Below are positions 38,632 through 51,972 of a stretch of DNA of 64,000 nucleotides, piece by piece. The position numbers and the translations under genes are program-made. How positions within the stretch are numbered: the first letter of the stretch is position 1; every line of letters begins with the position of its first letter. The stretch lies in the NCBI RefSeq assembly GCF_963675165.1, contig NC_087380.1, positions 2,223,803 through 2,287,802 on the forward strand, given 5' to 3'. This DNA comes from Halichondria panicea (lineage: Eukaryota > Porifera > Demospongiae > Suberitida > Halichondriidae). A model generated the notes under the pieces. That model worked only from the letters and a program-made list of their open reading frames with translations. It was not told the origin of the DNA and did no database searches.

Positions 38632-39657
38632 TGTGCACAATGTGTCTTTTGCTTCTTTCAAAGAGTTAGCCTGTGAGTGGTGTGTGATTGCTTTCAATCT
38701 GATAGAGTGCTCTAGTGTTTATTGTGAGCATTACATGTTGTGTTGCCCGGAGGTATGTTTGTGCACCTTTCAATAGCCTAGGGCTGTGATAGTTTAGGAA
38801 CGCTAGCAAATGGTGCATGTTGCCTTTGCTCCAGTAGTCAATCTGTTCTTGTATGTAGTGGGGCTATCACAACAAGTGCCTTCTGTTGGGACTTTAATGT
38901 AAACTTTTCTTCATTGACTATACTTAGCTTTTGCATGTCTGACAATCCATCAAAATTGAAATAGTAAGTTTATCTCACTATTCGATGCACATTCTATTAC
39001 CTTGATATATATATAGTCACTCAATTTGTAGTGTGAATGTAACTCTAAATCTATTACCTTAGCTTTCATTATGATCTGCACTGACTACTAGGAGAAGCCA
39101 TAGCTGCATGGTTTTGAAACCCTATCAAATCCCTGTGTTTATATACTCATATCTCAGTATCGCCCACAAAAATTAATGCTGAGTAGCTGACAATCTCTTC
39201 CGGTATGTCCCAGTTTTGTGTATTTGCTTGCAGGGCTCATTTATTTGCTGTTTTTTAGTAAGGCTGATAGTGGTTATAGTGTGTGCAGTGGTATACTAGC
39301 TGGTACAAAGGTAAGAAACAGTTTGAAGATGTACCATAATAGGTAGTACGTATTTGCCTTATCTAAAGAAATTTCTTAACACTACTGGCTTGATCTGGTT
39401 TCCTTTGTTCGCTCAACTTTGTTCTTGCTCACTGCCCAACCCAAGGGTAACGTGGAGGAGTCTCAAGCCTTGCCACACCCGTCGGCATTGTGTAAATATT
39501 TACATTAAAAAACCACAGCAATGAGCTTTTCTTTATGCATAGTTTGTACATCTTAATAATTCCATGCTTTAGCTTGCAATACCACTGGCCATGCCAATAG
39601 ATCACTTACTATACACTGTACTTACGTTTTAATATTCAATCTCAGAATCAATTTTAC

Positions 39658-39742
39658 TCCGTGTGTGCGCAACGCGCAGTTAGGTGTGTGTGTCTGTTTG
39701 TGTGTGTGCGTGTCGTTGTGTGCGTGTACGCGTGTGTGCGAA
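39658..39742 (+). repeat. GT-rich low-complexity tract
   Basis: GTGTGTGCG/GTGTCTGTTTGTG-type tract in the C tail. No coding or structural role is apparent. Confidence 0.7.
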
Positions 39743-40274
39743 AAAATTTGCGATTATTCTCTTGATTCACAATAATTTTATAAGGTCATTACGGTGTTGA
39801 TGCTGTGCAATAAAGTTCAATGCACGGGGTGAATGCTCTATGAGCATCTTGTACGTTATAACATAATAATAGATGTGGGTATTAGGCTACAATGCCTGTA
39901 TATGATTTCATCCGCATAAGCCTTCAAGTTGTCATGCATCTGACATTTACTATTCATCTTGCTAATACCCCCTTCCTGCAGAGATGGATCCATGTTGAGA
40001 GATACGGATTTGAATCAGTTTTCGAGTTTGACCCATTGCTCAGTTTAGTTCTGTACTATGCCACCAACACGATGGAGAAACACAACCCTGAACTAGAGAC
40101 AATGCTTAGATATCCTGCATTCCATGTGGACAGGGGCCGTTAGTAACTGAACTAGCAGCTGTACAGTATTGTATGTGTATGTGTGTTTGTGCTCTTTCTG
40201 TGTATGTGATGTTATGTAGACTATGTGGGTACTGGTACACTTTTGTGTGGAAATTGTTTGCAATGATAATTTCA

Positions 40275-40290
40275 GACTTCCTGCATGTTG
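40275..40290 (+). promoter_or_regulatory. ETS-like motif upstream of gene D (divergent copy)
   Basis: ACTTCCTGCATGTTG about 62-77 bp before the ATG. The first half matches the motif before B, C and E; the TCATC half is replaced. Confidence 0.25.
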
Positions 40291-40351
40291 TTTAATAGAT
40301 CTAGATTAGTCAATCACACAATCTATCAATTTGAGCATGCATGAATACAGC

Positions 40352-43300
40352 ATGAAGAACTTACAAGGTGACTGTGTCTCTTGGCTGGTTCTTTTGACTG
40401 GAGCTGCTCACCTCCTACTAGTGTGTGGAGAGGGTATGTTTAACCATGGTCATAGACTAGTCTAGTAGTATTATGCATAATAGATCTATATACTAACGGA
40501 GTGTGCTATATAGCCAGTGCATGCATGCAGGAGTGTACCTGTCGTCGGGATCGACCAACATTACCATTACCAACAACAATACTGAGATCCTCATCACTGC
40601 CATTGGAGAGGGTGCTCCGAGTGGTCTCCCTTCTCTCACCTGTCACACTGACCTCACTACCTGCTGTAGAAGTATGAATGACAACAATGGTAATGGAAGA
40701 CGAGGACAGTGGACGTATCCTGATGGGAGTGTGATACTGGGAAATGGTCCCTCAGTGGCTGCTAGACAGCAGTTCTACATGAAAAGGAATGCTCCCCAAC
40801 TCATCAGGCTAAACCGTATACAGGGTAGCAACCCTCCCACTCCAACCGGGTCCTACTGTTGTACTGTACCAACTAATGGAGGAGAAATGACCCTCTGTGC
40901 TAACCTGGGTGAGTAGTTCTGCATGTAATATTCACTATTCCATTCTATTCACAACCCCCTTCCAGTTGTGTGCCTGTCTCTCCCTCTCCTGAACAATGGA
41001 ATAGTCTCATACAGTGACCCAACACTGGGTCTGAACACTGTGGCGAACTACACCTGTGACACTGGCTACACTCTCGAAGGAAACATTACCAGGACTTGTG
41101 GGAGGGATGGAGTGTGGAGTGGATCAGCTCCATCCTTCTGTGAACGTAAGTGGAACACTGTTTATGTACGTTTTTAATGTGTTTCAATTTCCATACTGAG
41201 GTAGCAGCCTGTTTTGACCTCACTCTCATCACCAATGGAAACATTACCTACAGTGCTGGATCCCCTGACATCAGACCTATTGGCACTACAGCTACCTACA
41301 TGTGCAATCCTGGCTACACTCTCATTGGAAGTACCACCACCAGGGTATGTGTGACTGGAGGGAATTGGAATGGATCAACTCCAACTTGTCAAGGTGAGTT
41401 TTGTAACTCTTACGCAGTTCGCCTTCAAGTACATAATGTGCTATTATGTATAGACACAGGACCTACTGCTGCTCCACCCACCACCTGCTCTGACCTGACT
41501 AATCTTACCAATGGAATGATCAACTACAATATGGGGACTGCTAGTCTGAGACCAGTGCACACTGTAGCCATCTTCAGATGTAACACTGGATACACTCTCA
41601 ATGGAGGCGTTACTAAGACTTGTGGAAATGATGGAGTGTGGAGTGGGTCAGATCCAGTGTGTCAGCGTAAGTGAAATGGAATGTGGACTACTCTATTGTT
41701 AAGTGTACCTGTTAAACAGTTTCTACAGGTATCTGCTTTGACGTACCCTCACTGATGAATGGGATGATCTCTTATAGTGGTGATGAATCTCCTGACAATA
41801 GGCCAGTGGCCACTATGGCTACCTACACCTGTAACCCTGGCTACACTCTCAATGGAGGCAGCACCAGGACTTGTGGAAGTGATGGAGTGTGGAGTGGGTC
41901 ACCTCCAGTATGCCAGCGTAAGTGAAATGGAATTTTAACTATTCTATTGTTAAGTGTACCTGTTTCTGTACAGGTATCTGCTTTGACGTAACCTCACTGA
42001 TGAATGGGATGATCTCTTACATTGGTGATGAATCTCCTGACAATAGGCCAGTGGCCACTATGGCTACCTACACCTGTAATCCTGGCTACACTCTCAATGG
42101 AGACAACACCAGGACTTGTGGGAGTGATGGAGTGTGGAGTGGGTCACCTCCAGTATGCCAGCGTAAGTGAAATGGAATGTGGACTATTCTATTGTTAAGT
42201 GTACCTGTTTCTGTACAGGTATCTGCTTTGACGTAACCTCACTGATGAATGGGATGATCTCTTACAGTGGTGATGAATCTCCTGACATTAGACCAGTGGC
42301 CACTATGGCTACCTACACCTGTAACCCTGGCTACACTCTCAATGGAGGCAGCACCAGGACTTGTAGAAGTGATGGAGTGTGGAGTGGGTCACCTCCAGTA
42401 TGCCAGCGTAAGTGAAATGGAATGTGGACTATTCTATTGTTAAGTGTACCTGTTTCTGTACAGGTATCTGCTTTGACGTAACCTCACTGATGAATGGGAT
42501 GATCTCTTACAGTGGTGATGAATCTCCTGACAATCGACCAGTGGCCACTATGGCTACCTACACCTGTAATCCTGGCTACACTCTGAATGGAGGCAGCACC
42601 AGGATTTGTAGAAGTGATGGAGTGTGGAGTGGGTCACCTCCAGTATGCCAGCGTAAGTGAAATGGAATGTGGACTATTCTATTGTTAAGTGTACCTGTTT
42701 CTGTACAGGTATCTGCTTTGACGTAACCTCACTGATGAATGGGATGATCTCTTACAGTGGTGATGAATCTCCTGACAATCGACCAGTGGCCACTATGGCT
42801 ACCTACACCTGTAACCCTGGCTACACTCTGAATGGAGGCAGCACCAGGACTTGTAGAAGTGATGGAGTGTGGAGTGGGTCACCTCCAGTATGCCAGCGTA
42901 AGTGAAATGGAATGTGGACTATTCTATTGTTAAGTGTACCTGTTTCTGTACAGGTATCTGCTTTGACGTAACCTCACTGATGAATGGGATGATCTCTTAC
43001 AGTGGTGATGAATCTCCTGACATTAGACCAGTGGCCACTATGGCTACCTACACCTGTAACCCTGGCTACACTCTCAATGGAGGCAGCACCAGGACTTGTA
43101 GAAGTGATGGAGTGTGGAGTGGGTCACCTCCAGTATGCCAGCGTAAGTGAAATGGAATGTGGACTATTCTATTGTTAAGTGTACTTGTTTCTGTACAGGT
43201 ATCTGCTTTGACGTACCCTCACTGATGAATGGGATGATCTCTTACAGTGGTAATGAATCCCCTGACAATAGACCAGTGGCCACTGTGGCTACCTACACCT

Positions 43301-46300
43301 GTAACCCTGGCTACACTCTCAATGGAGGCAGCACCAGGACTTGTGGGAGTGATGGAGTGTGGAGTGGGTCACTTTCAGTATGTCAACGTAAGTGGAATGG
43401 ATTTTGAACTACTTGTATTTATTGTGTCGATTATTATACAGAGATACTGACCTGTTCTGACCTCACTCTCACCAATGGAGACATTACCTACAGTGCTGGA
43501 TCCCCTGACAACAGACCTTTCATCTCTACAGCTACCTACACCTGCAATCCTGGCTACACTCTCACTGGAGGTACCACTACCAGGATCTGTGTGCGTGGAG
43601 GGAGTTGGGATGGGCCAGCTCCAACTTGCCAAGGTTCCAAACTTAGTATTAGCTAAGTAGTATGTAGTATTTTGTACATTCGTGAACTGTACTCAGTTTA
43701 TGAGCAATGCTGCTTGTTCATGTTTTCCACTGACTACTAAAGTACTATTTAACAATAATCTATACCTGTGCAGCCATTGTGTGTCCTCCTCTACCGGCCA
43801 TTACCAATGGCATGATCTCCTACTCTCCTAATGTCACCCCTGGCTATGACCTAGGAACTGAGGCAACCTACACTTGTGAGGCTGGGTTCTATTTTGAGGG
43901 TAATGAGGTACAAGTATGTATAGACGATGATGTAATGGACTCCATTGGAGTGTGGAGTGGTAGCCAGGAGCCAAGCTGTGTCTGTAAGTTAAGCTTACGT
44001 GGCTCGGAACGTTGAGCCAGTGTAGCTTAGGTGGTAAATGCCTTGTCGTGGTGGTGAGGAGGTAAATTTCGTCGGAGAAAGGGCAGATGAAACTAAAATT
44101 TATGTGTTTTCCAGATAATATAGTTAGTCAAATATTAATATAGCTGGTACAAATTTACTACCCTCACTAGAGCACTGGTGTAAACATTCTCACTACACAC
44201 AGCTATTCAGTGTCCTCCTCTCAATCTTGTTCCCAATGGATTCATTACCTACGCTCCCGACAACACACCTATCAGTAGCCATGATCTGGGCACTGTGGCC
44301 ACTTACTCCTGTAACACTGGATTTGTTCTGGACCTCTCCCTGGGGGGATCTGAGATGAGAACTTGTGTGGATGATATGGACAATGATGCAGAGGGAGTGT
44401 TTGATAGATATGGTCCGAGATGTATCGGTAAGTCTGTTGATTCCTAAAATTGCGTTGTACTGTTTTTGCTCAATCACACTGTACTTGTATGAAAGAACAA
44501 TGTGCTCTAAACTTACAGCCATTCAGTGTCCTCCCCTCGATTCTGTTGTCAATGGAGTCATCAGTTATGCTATTGATATTGCTGCAAAATATGATCTGGG
44601 CACTGTAGCCACTTATGACTGTGACCCTGGGTTTGTTCTGGACCTCTCCCTAGGGGGATCTGAGATGAGACCTTGTATGGATGATAATGGACTGGATGCC
44701 ATTGGAGTGTGGAGTGGTCAAGAGCCAATCTGTGTCCGTAAGTTACTTGCACTGTGTATTATAGCATTGGTTGATGTGTTTTGCTTGTATACAATTACTC
44801 TGATCACAGCCATCACTTAAAGTATGTAAATTGATTTTTTCTACAGCTCAGAAGGTGTATCTAGTTGAATATTATATGGCACATATAATTATATTTTGTG
44901 TGACTTTGACATTCCTTTTCAGCAATACGATGTGCCCCACTGATGACTGCTCTTGATAACGGAATAGTGACTTACTCCAACCAATTGCAAAATAAAAAGT
45001 ACATCTTTGGCACATTAGTCACATACATCTGCTCTCCTGGTTACGGTCTGAGCAGTACTCAGAATCGAACATGCATCACTGATGGTGGAAGGACTATTGG
45101 AAGATTCAATGGAAGTGACCCCACTTGTGATCGTGAGTTATTAGTTGACTGCAACTCCAATAAAAAAAATTTTATCCACAGGTATAACCTGCTCTGCTCT
45201 CCCTGATGTTATCAATGGGACCATTAATTACTCTAGTGGTGGTGCTACTGCACCATATGACTATGAAACAACAGCTACTTATCATTGCAACCTTGGACAT
45301 GTGTTAACAACTAGAGACAGTGAGAAGGCCTGTACTGGTGATGGTAGGAGTCTTAGCGGTCAGTGGGATGGTGCTGCTCCTCGATGTCCACGTATGTAAC
45401 AGTTCTATTATTGCAATTGGTCATGTCACATGATACTGTACACACAGCTGTGGACTGTGGGACTCCTCCGTCTATTACCAATGGATCTTCTGGGATACCA
45501 ACAACCACAACATTCACAGGGACAGTGACTTACAGCTGTAATGATGGCTATGCACTCTTTGGGATTGCTACAAGTACTTGTCAGGCGAATACAACCTGGA
45601 GCAGACCACCAGAATGCAGAGGTACGTGTGCATGCTTATTCAGTGTTTTTACATTAATAGCCACCCAACACTAACACAGGTATCACTATTGGTGGTATCC
45701 AATCTGGTGTGTCTATCTATATTGGAGATTCCGCTACCATCACCTGCACCACTGACTCTCCTGCTGACTCAGTAATGTTGCTGCAAGATGACCAACCTCT
45801 TCATGAAACTAATAGTCAAACCACTTTGATGCATACTATCTCTGTGACTGACAGCATCAACGGGAACATCTTCAAATGTGAGGCCAACTTAACAGGAAGA
45901 ACCTACTCTTCAAATACTGCCTTTGATATGGTTACCATTTCCATTAAAAGTAAGTTGATAATTGTATTATAGATATAATTTAACACAACCCCACAGTTCC
46001 CCAACAACCTATCAATGCTAGTATCAGAACATCCAGCCCATCAAATCCACTAATTGGACAATTGTACAATTGGACTTGCTCTGTTTCTCTGTTGCCTGGA
46101 CTAACTCGCACACCAACTGCACAATGGTTGAAGGTTATTATGGGAGAGGAAATAATAAATCTTAATCGATCCATTCTTAATTTCTCTCCACTAAGAACCT
46201 CAGATGCTGGCAGATACCGTTGTCAGGGAAATGTTAGTACTACTGTTCACTCTCAATCCCTTTCAGACAGCAACGATATTGACATAATTGTTCAAAGTAA

Positions 46301-49300
46301 GTCAAATCTCTATTGCTTTTATTGTCGTATTATTAATAATTATATTTACAGTACCAACACCATCAGTGACAATCACGAGGTCTGTTTCTGATTCAGCTCT
46401 GTTTGCTAATCAAAGTGTGGTAACATTCACATGTCAAGTGTCTGTACATAAAGACATTGATACTCCCGTCACTTTGAGCTTGACTTGGACTCGTGAGGTT
46501 TATAATGATGAAAATGAGACAACTACTGAGGTATTCATGGTGAATAGCACAACAACCCAAATTATTATGAGAAATTGGACCTTTAATGATTTAAGTTCAA
46601 AAGACCAGAGAGTGATCTGCAATGGAACAATAAGCTCAGCTAGTAGGTTTATTCAAGGAAATAGCAGTATATATGAAGACACGTTATCTGTTGCTGGTAA
46701 GTTACTGTTTTCATAGCCTGTGATAAAGTGAATACATTTCAGGTGTGTTTCTGATGTTCAACGACATTGCGCTTAACGATAACACTACCTCTGTGCCAGC
46801 GAGGGATATACGTGTCATACAGTGTCACTCTGACAAGACAGATACATTCAATGAAAGACAACACGGATGGAATTTTCCTAATGGCAGTAAAGTTACTAAC
46901 ATCAGCACACTAGCTATTGCAACACGGAAGGGAGGACACCTGGCACTCACTCGAGTGGGAAACAGTTCCTTGCCAGCTGGAGAGTATTGTTGCAAGGCTC
47001 AGGACGCCAGGGAAATCAGACACACCCTCTGTGTGTATGTGGAGCAAGGTGAGCTGATGAGCATTTACTTTTTGCAGATGAGGTTCTTGAGATAGAATTG
47101 TATAGTAATGCTGGATGTGTAGTAGTGCAAGTGAGGAGTTGAGACAGATGTTGTGTACTTGCAATGTAGCGCAGAGGGTATAGTATTACTATAAATGCTC
47201 TTAAGATAAGTATGATTCTTGGTAATGTGAAGCACATGTGTACCCAGCAATGATCAATATAGCTATAACTCTACGTACTTTACATGGCCTTATTTTTCAG
47301 GCCCTACTCTACCCACAGAACCAAGTTCTAGTAGCACTGCCATGGTTGGAGGGATAGTTGCTGCGATTGTCATTTTGATGATTGCTCTTCTGATCATTGG
47401 AGCAGTTATTCTCATTGCTCTCAGGTATGATTAAGACATTTATGTGAATTAAGTCTTTTCTCTGTAATTAAGACACAATACTTAGCTAAATACCAAATCT
47501 TCTCCGCATTAATGAATGTACCATGATTTCAGAGCTCGTAGATCTGGAAAGCACACTTTCTCTAGCCTTGCGTTTGGAGGGAGAGTGAAGCATAAATCTC
47601 CTTTCACTGTAAAAGTTGACCCCCTGACCCCATTGGACATACCCCTGGACGACCACATCATCACGTTGACCCCTGATGCAAGTATGTATGTGGGCGTAAC
47701 TACCTTCAGTAAGGAACCAGTTGAAGCAAATCAGCAAGGTATCCCTTAAAATAATTGCCCTTAAGTATATATACGTGAGTCTTCTACTATTTCACAGGAT
47801 CTGCACTTGGTACAAGCAGTTCATTTTACACCACTGACTTCCCTGCTCATGTGGACACAATGCACGAGGACACAGACAAGCTCTTCGAGACTGAGTACAC
47901 GGTGAGCAAGTGTGCATAGTCAAACAATCTGTTCACATTTGTGGTAACTTCCTAATTTGTATCTCAGTCCATCAGCAAGGAGCCCCACTCTCCCAACAAC
48001 GAGTCAAAGCTGCCTCACAACACAACCAAGAACAGATTCGGAAATGTCTTCCCTTGTGAGTACACAAATTAATGTCAACTTGTGCTTATTCTGTGTACAG
48101 ATGATTTCAACCGTGTTAAGTTGAAGCCTGTGAAGGACATCAGAGGATCAGACTACATCAATGCCAGCTACGTCAATGTGAGTCAATAAATCATTCAGCA
48201 TCACTCATTTTTCATGACATGCACTGCTTATATTTGCAGGGCTATATGACCAACACCAAGTACATTGCTGCTCAAGGTGAGCACATCACTCACGCACATT
48301 CACAGTGTATCATTGCCCCAAACTCAGGTCCTCTGCCCAATACGCTGGAAGATTTCTGGAAGATGATTGTGGAGAACAAACTGCGAACAATTGTCATGCT
48401 CACCAAATGTTTTGAGGAGAGGGTGAGCTACTACACCATTCAACCATTGATATCATAGTGTCTATTTCATCAAATTTGTAGCTACTGTTAATTCCCAATT
48501 TTATCCTTGTAGAAAAAGTGTGAGTGTTATTGGCCCCTGAAGGACAACCAACCTCTTGAGATGGGCTGTGGTATCGTGGTCTCTCTGACCAGTATGGTGG
48601 CCTTCCCCGACTTCACTGTCAGGAGAATGAAAGTCAATCAAGTCAGTTTGTTTACAGTTTGGAATGTACTGTGTACACAAACGCCCACGAATTTTGCAAA
48701 GTGAAGCCTTATAGCTGTTGATAAATGATGAAGCATACAAAGTTGATAAGTAATTGTGTACACAAACGCCCACGATTTTAGTGAAGTGAAGCCGTTGATA
48801 CAAATGTGAATTATAACATTGTCACAATCATGTACCACTGTTATACACATTTCCAAACAACTATTTATACATACTGTAAACCCCTATAGCCCACCCTTGG
48901 CTCGTCCCCTGTGTTTGAGGTGACCCTGTTCCACTACACCTCCTGGCCAGACCACGGTGTCCCCTCCAGTGGCATGTCCCTCATCTATTTCACTCGTGCT
49001 GTTCGTAAGACACACCCCCAGGATGATCCCCGCCCACTCCTCGTACACTGCAGTGCTGGTGTCGGACGAACTGGAACGTTCATTGTCTTGGATACGATGT
49101 TGGATCGTATGGAGCAGGACGGGATGATACATATCTACGATTGTGTTACTCATATTCGGAAACAGAGGGTGCTCCTCGTACAGACTCTGGTATGCTAGGA
49201 AGTGGTTTATAGTATTGTATGTATAAAGAACAATGAAGTATACGTAATCTTGCATTTGCTGCCTGTGTGTGATAAATAAGTTTTGCTATGTTAATGGTTT

Positions 49301-51145
49301 TCACAACAAAATTCTGCGACCAGCTGTCATTATAATCACTTCCCTCTCCCCGATGTGTCTTTATCACTTCCTCAGTCCCAGTACATCTTCCTGCATGATG
49401 CCCTCAAGGAGCTCATAGTGTGTGGGGAGACAGAGATACCAGCACATGTTCTCATGACAACCGTCAACCAGCTCAAAGAACCAGCTGCTACTGATGAGGA
49501 GATAGACATGGCTCAGTCTTGGGTAGAGGAGGACACACCCACTGGCTTCCAGCGACAGTTTGAAGTAGGCTAATCATTTGTTGTTCTTGCCCCAATGTAC
49601 TTGCCCCATTCTTGAGATCTCACTTTGTGTATTACTGCTATGCTATTATTGCTGTGCTCAAGCCTGTGTATTTTATGGCTGTGGAATTAATTATTATTAT
49701 TGTGGATTCATTTTTGGGGAAGTCAACTTGGACTATACTGCATGGTAATGTATATTACTCAGATTTTGAGTGAGTGTTCTGTGCCTGACGGGACAGAAGA
49801 CTACTACAGCTCTCAGAATGAGGAGAATGAAGACAAGAACAGATACTCTCAGATTCTGCCAAGTAAGCTAAAATCACTAATAACTCCACATGCACACGGC
49901 GTGCTGCAAACATTATGCAGTGTTGTAGTCAAATTTGCATTTTATTTTTAGCTTTAAGATTCCATTTTTCATTTTCAGATGAGATGCATCGAGTCAAGCT
50001 TCGATTCTCACCTTCTGGTTCTAACTACATCAATGCCAGCTACATTCATGTGAGGAAGCTAAACAGTACCGCCCACACACTATTTCTTCACTGTTCATGT
50101 GCTACTTCTTGTCCAGGGCTACCAATGCACTATGTATTTCTCTAGCGACTTTTTATGTGATTTAATACTTTAATTGTGAAGTGTTTCTCCCAACAATAAT
50201 CCACTACTCTCTTGTCCAGGGCTACCAACAGAGGCGAGGGTACATAGCCACTCAAGGTCCCCTGGAGCACACCACTGGAGACTTGTGGAGGATGGTGGTG
50301 GAGAATGAGTGCAGCTGTATCGTCATGCTCTGTACCCTCAGGGAGGGGGAGGAGGTGTGTTGTATTTATGTATCTTTTTTGTTTATGCTTTCATTTTTAA
50401 CTTGCATTTAGAAAGTGAATATTTGCACATAAACAGTTTTAACAAAACTCTTTATGCAGCAAAAAGTACAATGTATACATAACCCTAAACCTCCTATAGC
50501 TCTTATATTGAACAGTATATGCACTATACTGTATCTTCACTTATTTTTTTCTTCTTCAACAGAAGGTGTGCCATCGCTACTGGCCCAAGTTCCAAGGAGA
50601 GGCAGGAACTTATGGTGACTTCACTGTCACTCAGCAGACATTCGACGCTTACGGTGACTACGTTGTCAGGAAGCTATCTGTTGCCATGGCAGCCTCCGAT
50701 GATATCCCCTCCGAAGTGACACAGTTTCACTTCACCCGCTGGACCGAGAAGGACCCCCCACAGACCCCTGTCGCTATACTAGACGTTGTGCAGGAAGTGA
50801 ATGCTGTTCAGATGGCCTCAGGCAATAAACCCATTGTCGTCATGTGCAAGTAAGTGTGTGTATGTGTATGCGTGCTTTGATGGTACAGCTATACCTATGC
50901 TAAACAAGTATCTCAATGTCTCACTACCCCCCCCCCCACATACACACACGCACACACACACACACACAGCAACTTATGCATTAAAGTAAACAATGTCTCA
51001 CTACCCCCCCCCCACATACACACACGCACACACACACACACAGCAACTTATGCAGTAAAGTAAACAATGTCTCACTACCCCCCCCCACACACACACGCAC
51101 ACGCAGCAACTTATGTATTAAAGTAAACAATATCTCACTACCCCC

Positions 51146-51183
<38 letters not shown>

Positions 51184-51750
51184 TATGCACACGCACACGC
51201 AGCAACTTATGCGCATTAAAGTGAACAATGTCTCACTACCCCCCCCCCACAAACACACACGCACACGCACACGCAGCAACTTATGCATTAAAGTAACTCA
51301 CTACCCACACTTAATACCTTACTACCTCCCCCTCACACACATGCAGCAATGGGATTGGTCGCACTGGAGTGTTCATCACCCTGCATGCTCAACTGGAGCG
51401 ACTCAAGATTGAGGGTGTGGTCGATCTGTTCCAGTTCATCAAGTTTGCTCGCAAACAGAGGGAGGGACTCGTTAGCAGTCCTGTAAGTCATTAACAATAC
51501 AAGTCTATTGGTCTACTGTATTCTCTATTATCTATTCTATGCTGTATAGATCCAATGTTTAGCTACTCTGTTTATTATGAAAAAGTACGTGTGTGCTTTC
51601 AGCTTTGTACATTCATTTATTATCTTTAAATATGAAGTAATCACTGTACATCCACCCACTGTGCAGGAGATGTATGCTTTCTGTCACGAGGCACTGGCTG
51701 ACTATGTGGACAGTTTTGAAACTTATGCCAACTTCAAAGAACTGGTTTAA
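40352..51750 (+). CDS. Gene D: receptor-type protein tyrosine phosphatase with 17 CCP and 5 Ig-like domains
   Basis: Complete 39-exon model, about 2389 aa, frame open throughout. Signal exon 40352-40433 ([20 protein letters not shown]); CHTD Ig-like 40531-40908; CCPs 40966-41145, 41205-41393, 41454-41666, seven tandem exons 41729-43387 (separate entry), 43442-43633, 43774-43983, 44203-44427, 44519-44737, 44923-45132, 45182-45391, 45448-45621; Ig-like 45680-45949, 45997-46296, 46352-46696, 46743-47048; membrane 47319-47424; juxtamembrane 47533-47738, 47798-47901, 47968-48055; D1 48101-48177, 48240-48276, 48328-48422, 48513-48641, 48890-49189, 49376-49564; D2 49763-49862, 49979-50049, 50220-50354, 50563-50849, 51347-51482, 51667-51750. 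D1 is catalytically complete by motif; D2 carries MCNNGIGRTG. JM1 is 9 nt shorter than in C (DDHIITLTPDASMY instead of [14 protein letters not shown]). Closest to C over most of its 3' half. Confidence 0.85.
41729..43387 (+). repeat. Seven tandem CCP exons with an exact 245-bp period (gene D)
   Basis: CCP exons 41729-41917, 41974-42162, 42219-42407, 42464-42652, 42709-42897, 42954-43142 and 43199-43387. Every exon is 189 nt (63 codons, phase 1-1), every intron 56 nt, and every start is exactly 245 bp from the last. Exons and introns (GTAAGTGAAATGGAATGTGG...TTCTGTACAG) are nearly identical; differences are a few substitutions, such as GDESPDN/GDESPDI, TCG/TCR and DNT/GST. Each encodes ICFDVTSLMNGMISYSGDES, then the YTCNPGYTLNGG and WSGSPPVCQR motifs. 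Very recent amplification or ongoing homogenisation. Confidence 0.92.
50908..51292 (+). repeat. Minisatellite with C-run and CA tract, about five copies (gene D D2 intron)
   Basis: Same array as in gene C with the same order of variant monomers, including one CAATATCTCAC unit followed by the longest CA tract. The enclosing intron is 497 nt in both genes, which is surprising for so unstable a repeat and implies a very recent copy. Confidence 0.85.
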
Positions 51751-51972
51751 TTAACAGTAACTCACACAAACATTCGATTTTAGATTTTACTGCTGCTTTT
51801 ATAGTTCTTAGATTATTGTACAGACTCAGATTATACCAATAGCAAAACTGTGAATGTGTTTACCACTGACTTTTATGATACTGAATTATTGCACTTGCTG
51901 AGGTGACGTTTGTTGTTTAACGAATCCTAATCTGTGTTGTTACCAATTCTCTCCCCACCCACCATATTACAG

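Larger units (their letters stand above)
37154..40143 (+). pseudogene. p85-like 3'-end fragment, copy C
   Basis: Coiled-coil end at 37154-37289, with TGG changed to TGA after QQHG, a nonsense change. The best preserved linker exon, 37763-37900, reads RPTTRGYPRELRERDVKRPP, then PLREDGPQRV and ETIPATTTTPY. The SH2 start exon at 38177 retains a proper CCGCAG acceptor, but the W motif region is shifted (38177-38272). The FLVR segment is deleted (39430-39470 holds only flanking similarity). The last exon 39982-40143 has lost about 27 bp at its start but keeps LVLYYATNTMEKHNPELETM and the end YPAFHVDRGR-stop, comparable to the p85 C-terminus. Clearly inactivated as a p85 fragment. Confidence 0.6.

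Noticed and set aside
41922..43407. Six separate 82-aa ORFs starting MKWN
   Set aside because: The MKWN starts are intronic (GTAAGTGAAATGGAATG); the real units are 63-codon CCP exons within one gene.
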